Assembly: GCA_028826165.1 (NCBI GenBank)
Contig: JAPDFW010000059.1
Span: 1,509,501 to 1,573,500, forward strand
DNA length: 64,000 nucleotides
Origin: Anaeramoeba ignava
Lineage: Eukaryota > Metamonada > Anaeramoebidae
Reading direction: 5' to 3'
Shown here: in pieces, positions 58,130-64,000 of the stretch
How the letters are laid out: the number at the start of each line of letters is the position of its first letter
How positions within the stretch are numbered: position 1 is the stretch's first letter
The notes under the pieces: model-generated
Database searches by the model: none
Told to the model about the DNA's origin: nothing
The model's input: only the letters and a program-made list of their open reading frames with translations
Position numbers and translations under genes: made by a program

Positions 58130-60615
58130 TTATTGTTTTTGATGACTTCGAATTTTAAAAATCCAATCATCTCTTTCTGCAGAAGTATTTGTAGAGAAAA
58201 CACATTTTCCATCAGAATAATTAATAATAAAACAATTTTTTGTTTTATAAACTTGTTCAGTTCCAAGATAAACTTGATTTTGACGAATATCAAGAACTTT
58301 TTCAGGTTTTTTATCATTTTTGGAATAAACAATTAAGAAATTTCCAGATAAAATTAAGTTCTTTCTTTTTCCTTTCATTTTACGGGAAAATAATTTTTTT
58401 TTCTGGTTTGAAACTTCAAAAAATTTAACTTCTCCTTCAAGATCAATACTTAAAGGATTATCTCTATTAAATTTAGAAACTAACTCATCATAGCTGTCAC
58501 TTCTTGGCTTAATATTTTCATTTCTAATAATATTTTCTTTTGAAGGTTGTTTAGCAATTTCTTTGACTTCATTTTCCTTTTGTTTTCTTGGTGTTTTTGG
58601 TGTTGTTTCTATGCTTTTTGATGGTGTTCTTTGGATCACATTGACCCATTCATCTTCATTTTGTTGTGAATCAAATTCTTCGCCCAGTTCAACTTCAAGT
58701 GCTTTTCGGAAACTGTTTGATTTTTCAAGTTCAATTTTCATGATTTGCTTTTCGATTTTGGTTCTTTCCAATTCAGTATCAAGTGAATCAATGATTTGCT
58801 CTAAAGCTTCCATTTGAATCAATGCTTCTTCAAGTTGAGTAGTTTTTTGGTTGATATTTTCTGTCAAAATTTGGATAATTGCATCTTTTTGTTCTGAAAG
58901 ATCCTTTTTCAATTTTGTTTGTTGTTCTTTATTTTCTTCGTCTTCTTGATTTTTTTCTTTTTTATTCATATTCATATCATTATTAATATTATTATTTTTT
59001 GATTTCTCAGTTGAAATTAAATTTGCTTTTATTTGTCTCATTAATCGTTTATTTTTCTTTTTCAATTCTTTTTTTTCTTCTTTGATTTGAAAGTTTTCAT
59101 CATATAAATCTGCACATCTATAACTTAATTGCTCTTTTTCTTGTATAATTTTATTGAATTCTTCTTTGGATATTTCACTTTCTTTTTTTTCAGTTAATTG
59201 AGAATATTCCCCCATTTTTAAATTAAGTGATTGAATTTCTTTTTCTAAATTTTTTTGATTTTCTTTTAATTGTTCATTTTCATCTTCTAAATTTTTTTGA
59301 TTTTCTTTTAATTTTTCATTTTCTTTTAATTCTTCATTTTCTTTTTGTAATCTTTCAACTTCCTTTTCTAAATATTTTTGATTTTCTTTGAATTGCTCAT
59401 TTTCTTTTAATTCTTCATTTTCTTTTTGTAATCTTTCAACTTCCTTTTCTAAATTTTTTTCATTTTCTTTTAATTGCTCATTTTCTTTTAATTCTTCATT
59501 TTCTTTTTGTAATCTTTCAACTTCCTTTTCTAAATGAGCAATTTCATTTTGAAAAGATTGATTTAATTTTTTGTTATTTTCATTTTCAGATGAAATTTGG
59601 TTGAATTTTTGGTTTGTTTCCTCGATTTTTTTGGGAAAATTTTGATTTTTGATTTCTTTATATTTTGATTTTTTCTTTTGATATTTTTGTTCAAATTGGT
59701 GACTTTTCAATTCAAGTTGAGAATTTAATTGGGATAATTTTGAGTTTTCTTCAATTTGATTTTTAAGTTCTTCATTGAAATTATCTTGAAGTGATGATTC
59801 TTTCATAAGTTGAATTTCTTGTTTTAATTCAGAAATAATTTTGATGTAATTTTCAGTTAAAGCATCTTGTTTTTCATTTTCCAAATTTTCTTGAAGAGCT
59901 AATAAATTTGTGATTTTATTATTTAGTGATTCAATTTCTTCTTTTTGTTTTGAAATTAATTTAGAATCATTTTTGATTTTTTCATCGTTTTTTTTTTGTT
60001 CTTTTTCATTGTTTTGTTGAGATTCAATTAAGTTTTTAATTTTTTGATTCAACGATTCAATTTCCTCTTTTTGTTTGTTAATTTTAGTTGAATATTCATC
60101 AATTTTATTTTGATTTTGTTGAATAATTTGTGTTAATTTTTCTTGTTTTTGTTGATTTTCTTTTTTTTCATTTATTAATTCGTTATTTTTTTCTTCAATT
60201 TCTTTATTTTCTTTTAAATTTTGATTTTCTTTTAAATTTTGAATTTCTTTTTGGAATTCTTTTAAATTTTGATCTTTTTCTTGAATTAATTTTTTCAATT
60301 CTTTCTTTTTTTTTTTAAATTCATCTGATTTTGATTCACTTTTATTTAATTGTTCTTCTTTAAGTAAAAAAGAAAGGATTGAACTTTTTCATTTAATCTT
60401 TCATTTTCTTTTTTTACATTTTGAAGTTCTTGTTCAAGTTTATCTTTATATTTTTTTAATCCAATAATTGTTGTTCTAATTTTATCTTCTGTTTTGTTTG
60501 GTTTTCTTTCGTATGAAAATTTAAATACATTTTGAATTGGTTTTTTGCTTTTCTGTTCAAAAATTGAAGCAATTTGTGAAACTTTTCCTGTACTTAATTC
60601 ATCAACGTTTGCCAT
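58130..60615 (-). CDS. Coiled-coil protein with C-terminal PH domain
   Basis: Start MANVDELSTGKVSQIASIFE at 60615; stop TAA at 58130. About 828 residues. Residues about 45-640 are almost continuous coiled coil with repeats such as KEVERLQKENEELKENEQ, three times in tandem near 59330-59540. The last 95 residues form a PH domain: GEVKFFEVSNQKKKLFSRKM, NLILSGNFLIVYSK, and the closing helix with the invariant Trp in SAERDDWIFKIRSH. One base appears missing near 60370: the upstream frame ends at KKNN, and one added base links it to LLKEEQLNKSES. The architecture suggests a membrane-recruited tether or cytoskeletal protein; no orthologue recognised. Confidence 0.8.
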
Positions 60616-61539
60616 TGAAAAATATTAAAAAAAAAATGAAAAATAAAAAAATGAAAAAATTAAATTAAAAATTAAATAAAAATTAAAAAAAATTAGTAAT
60701 TTTAATTTTAAAATTAATAATCGATCTTCTTTTAATTGTTTATTAAATAAAAATTTAAAAGAAAATTGGAAATTGTTTTTGTTTTTCTTTTATTTTTGTT
60801 TGTTTTTCTTTTTCTTTTCTTTTTGAAAAGAGAAAATTGAGTAAAAAAAAATTTTGAATTTGAATTTGAATTTGATTTGAATTGATTTGATTTGAATTTG
60901 ATTTGAATTTGATTTGAATTTGATTTAATTTGATTTGATTTAATTTGAATTTGATTTGAATTTGATTTGGATTTGAATTTGATTTGAATTGATTTAATTT
61001 AATTTAATTTGATTTGATTGGATTTAAATTGATTTGATTTGAATTGAATTTGATTTGATTGAATTTGATTTTGATTTTGGATTTGAATTTGATTTGAATT
61101 TGATTTAATTTAATTTTGATTTGATTTGAATTTGATTTAATTTGATTTTGATTTTGATTTTGATTTTGATTTTGATTTTAATTTGATTTGATTTGAATTT
61201 GATTTGATTTGAATTTGAATTTAATTTAATTTGATTTGAATTTGATTTGAATTTGATTTTGATTTGATTTGAATTTAATTTGAATTTAGTTTGATTGGAT
61301 TTGGATTTGATTTGGATTTGAATTTGATTTAATTTGATTTGATTTGAATTTAATTTGATTTGATTTGATTTGATTTAATTTGATTTGATTTGAATTTAAT
61401 TTGATTTGATTTGATTTGAATTTAATTTGATTTGAATTTAATTTGAATTGATTGAATTTGAATTTGAATTTGAATTTTTGATTTGATTTGATTTGATTTG
61501 AATTTAATTTGATTTAATTTGATTTATTTTTATTTTAAT
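60616..61539. repeat. Intergenic repeat TTTGAATTTGATTTGA
   Basis: The first 240 bp are AT-rich with no motif and should contain the promoter of the coiled-coil gene. About 60850-61530 is an array of TTTGA, TTTAA and TTTGAA units. No gene visible. Confidence 0.85.
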
Positions 61540-64000
61540 TTAAAGTTGCTTGCAATATTGATAAGCTTCATAAATATGTTTTAAAAGAATTTTTTGTGGA
61601 AAATATTCATTAATTTGACTTCTTGTTTTTTTTGTTCCTTTATATTTACTTAGCTTTTTAATTAAAACTTTTTTCAATTTTTGATTTTCATCTTTATTAT
61701 CTTTTAAATCAAGAATTAATCTTTTCCAACCTTTAAGTAAAATAATCTTATTAACTTTTGTTATAAAACTTTTCAATTTTGATTTTTGACGATTTGTAAT
61801 TTTTTCATAAAATTTAGTTGATTTTAATTTAAGTGGATCATTAATAACTTTATCAAGTTTATGATAAATATCTGAAACATTTTTAATTAAAACTTGAGAA
61901 GTAAAAGTACTTGAACAAGAATAAACATAAGAAAAATCTTGAATTATATCAGATAACTTAAGGACATTTCGAGAAAATTTCATAACTTGTTCATTTATAA
62001 TCTTATCTTGGTTTGTTTTTGATTTCTTACTTTTACTTTTACTTTTACTTTCTTTTTTATTTTGATCTTCGTTTGATTTGTTACTTGAATTTTGCATTGA
62101 AACAAATGATGAAATGAAAATTTCAATAAAATGAAGCATTCTTGAAAATCCTGAATTTGCTTTTAATTCTTCAGAAATTTGAATCCATTTTTGTTTTGGA
62201 ATTTTTTCTTGAACAATAATTTTGTTTAATAATTTTAAACTTTTTTTAATATTTCTATTTTGAAATGGATCAAGTGAAGGATCAAGTGAATCAGCATCAA
62301 TTTTAGTTAGAGTAGATGAGAATGATGATATCTTTGATTCAAGAAATTTCTCAAATATTTCTACATTTGATAAATTAATTTTGTTTTTTGAAATGAAGAA
62401 ATAAATTTCTGAATAATCCAAATGAAAAACTGATGAAATATTTTCAATATTTTTGGAAAGATCTTCTGGAAGTGGGAAATTAAGAAGAATATCATTAAAT
62501 TGAATTTCTTCTTTTTTTTCTTGGAAAATTTCATCAATAATTGTATTATTAAATCTAATAATATATCTAATAATTCCATAAATAAAATTAATAACATCCT
62601 TTTGTTTTCCAATATCAACTTTTTCTTCTGTAATTTCTGGAAATATTACATCTGTAAATGAATTTGTAAAGAATCTTTTTGAGATTTTGTTTGACATATA
62701 ATTCCAAATAACTTGGAAATCTTCAAAAGATTTTGATAAAATATCTGAATTAATATTAGGTTGAGTTTTCAAACTTTGATATAAATAATGAAATCCTATT
62801 GGTTTATCTTTGTTTATGTTTAATGAAATTATTTGATTTGAGAAAAATAGAAATCCAGGAAAACTTGTGAATATTGAAAATTCTTCTTGATGATTGAGAT
62901 ATATGTTCACTAAAGGGAATTGAATTTGATTTCTAAAATCGTTGAATTGATTGTTTGTATTATCAAAAGATAAATCTAATTTATTTGGCAATACTTCAAG
63001 TGGAATTAATGATTCAAGTATTTTGTTTTCTTTTTCTTTAATTTCTTTTAAGGTATTCATTATTTTAGAATGATATTCATTTTGTAAAATTGAAATTATT
63101 TTTTCAAAATTATCTCGATTTTCTTTTTGTATTTCTTTTTGTCTTTGTCTTTCTTTTCCTTTTTGTTTTTTCATAAAATCGAAATCTAATTTTCTTTCTT
63201 CATTTTCCATTTTCAATCTATAGAAAAATAATCTAACATAATAAATTGCATATTCTTTGGAAATATTTAATTGAGTTGAAATAATTTCAAATTCTTCATC
63301 AATTCTATTTTGAATAATTTCCTTGAAATGAATCTTTTCATCATCTAAATTTATATTTTTCAATTTGTTTTCTGGAATAAAAAGACTAACTATTGAAGAA
63401 TTTGAAGTAATTAATCTTGTTAAAAGACATGAAAACAAAATAATACGACATAAACATAATGAAATTGGATTTAATTCTCGAATTGTATAAGCATGAGAAA
63501 TTTGAAATTTAGTAATTTCCCCAATCACTTCTTGATGAATTGAACTTTCTATTCCTGGCCAAAATTCGTTCTTATTTAAAATATTACCTAATTTTGATTT
63601 TGTTCCCTTTTTTTGAATAGAATCACTTAATAATAGAATTGAATAAAAAGGTTCCCATTTTTTCAAATAAACATATTCAAGAATTTGAAGAATCATTATT
63701 GTTTGAGTTTTTGATCCAAAATTATTATCAAGAAGAAGTTGTTTTTGAAGAATTTTAAAGAGATTTTCAATTGAAGAATTAGATTTTATCAATTCAGAAA
63801 CTTCTTTATTGGGGAAATCTGTTTTATTATCAACAATAACTTGTAAATAATTTGTAATTATATTTGACTTAAATTGGTTAATAGTTTCCAAATCTTTTTG
63901 GGTTTTAGATTTGTTTGTTTTTTTCCCTTTCTTGATTGTTGATTTTGTAATTTCATTTGGTCTATCAATAAAAGAAATCAAAAATATCTTTTTTTGTAAA
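61540..64000 (-). CDS. Large helical protein of unknown function (5' end outside window)
   Basis: The frame is open from the window edge to TAA at 61540, at least 818 residues; no ATG defines a start, so the gene continues beyond 64000. The sequence is strongly helical and rich in Lys, Ile, Leu and Asn. Segments that could seed a search are FWPGIESSIHQEVIGEITKF, YAIYYVRLFFYRLKMENEER, SGFSRMLHFIEIFISSFVS and QINEYFPQKILLKHIYEAY. A Lys-rich, Ser-Lys-rich loop lies near 62020-62080. No transmembrane segment is convincing. I do not recognise the family. Confidence 0.7.
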   Translation of the reverse strand, partial: LQKKIFLISFIDRPNEITKSTIKKGKKTNKSKTQKDLETINQFKSNIITNYLQVIVDNKTDFPNKEVSELIKSNSSIENLFKILQKQLLLDNNFGSKTQTIMILQILEYVYLKKWEPFYSILLLSDSIQKKGTKSKLGNILNKNEFWPGIESSIHQEVIGEITKFQISHAYTIRELNPISLCLCRIILFSCLLTRLITSNSSIVSLFIPENKLKNINLDDEKIHFKEIIQNRIDEEFEIISTQLNISKEYAIYYVRLFFYRLKMENEERKLDFDFMKKQKGKERQRQKEIQKENRDNFEKIISILQNEYHSKIMNTLKEIKEKENKILESLIPLEVLPNKLDLSFDNTNNQFNDFRNQIQFPLVNIYLNHQEEFSIFTSFPGFLFFSNQIISLNINKDKPIGFHYLYQSLKTQPNINSDILSKSFEDFQVIWNYMSNKISKRFFTNSFTDVIFPEITEEKVDIGKQKDVINFIYGIIRYIIRFNNTIIDEIFQEKKEEIQFNDILLNFPLPEDLSKNIENISSVFHLDYSEIYFFISKNKINLSNVEIFEKFLESKISSFSSTLTKIDADSLDPSLDPFQNRNIKKSLKLLNKIIVQEKIPKQKWIQISEELKANSGFSRMLHFIEIFISSFVSMQNSSNKSNEDQNKKESKSKSKSKKSKTNQDKIINEQVMKFSRNVLKLSDIIQDFSYVYSCSSTFTSQVLIKNVSDIYHKLDKVINDPLKLKSTKFYEKITNRQKSKLKSFITKVNKIILLKGWKRLILDLKDNKDENQKLKKVLIKKLSKYKGTKKTRSQINEYFPQKILLKHIYEAYQYCKQL

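Noticed and set aside
1-64000. Alternative genetic code
   Set aside because: TAA ends most genes, TGA ends VPS53 and the gene ending at 56103, and conserved motifs read correctly with the standard code.
1-64000. tRNA or rRNA genes
   Set aside because: No cloverleaf-like or rRNA-like stretch was seen; the GC-richer islands all correspond to protein-coding exons.

Overview
The window is nuclear DNA from a very AT-rich free-living protist. The gene set is eukaryotic (MPS1 kinase, VPS53, TBC1D5, calnexin, HBS1, RRP7, TMEM209). GT-AG introns are common, TAA and TGA both end genes, and proteins carry long hexamer-encoded tracts (Ser-Lys, Asn-Gln, Glu-Asn). An amoeba such as Anaeramoeba is my best guess, but that rests on style of sequence and not on a marker gene.

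Layout. 0.4-9.8 kb (+): a giant protein with an N-terminal calponin-homology-like domain, a long low-complexity region and about a dozen PH-fold-like modules, interrupted by five frame changes. 10.0-13.3 kb (+): a TBC1D5-type Rab GAP, convergent with VPS53 (-, 13.3-16.0 kb). 16.2-21.8 kb (-): a seven-exon ARM/HEAT-like protein. 22.8-24.6 kb (-): two tandem START-domain genes. 24.8-27.9 kb (-): TMEM209. 28.0-32.0 kb (-): cytosolic malate dehydrogenase, with a 2.4 kb repeat intron. 32.3-35.1 kb (-): MPS1/TTK kinase. 36.4-40.3 kb (-): dihydropyrimidine dehydrogenase with a doubled C-terminal ferredoxin module. 40.5-48.2 kb (+): two tandem nine-exon genes for near-identical secreted proteins. 48.3-50.1 kb (+): calnexin. 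50.3-53.9 kb (-): HBS1, carrying an intein in its GTPase P-loop. 54.0-56.1 kb (+): low-complexity basic proteins. 56.2-57.9 kb (-): RRP7. 58.1-60.6 kb (-): a coiled-coil plus PH protein. 61.5 kb to the end (-): part of an unrecognised large protein.

Most introns and several intergenic gaps are filled with short AT-rich tandem repeats, and each intron has its own unit. Exon models below were built by hand from GT/AG sites, codon phase and family similarity; for most genes every junction is phase-consistent. Functionally the window mixes endosome-Golgi trafficking (TBC1D5, VPS53), ribosome biogenesis and rescue (RRP7, HBS1), ER folding (calnexin), mitotic control (MPS1) and central metabolism (MDH, DPYD).

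The most notable items are the HBS1 intein with a decayed homing-endonuclease domain, the DPYD homologue with eight extra-ordered C-terminal cluster cysteines and no catalytic-loop cysteine, the CH plus multi-PH giant, and a decayed copy of an exon inside an intron of one secreted-protein gene.
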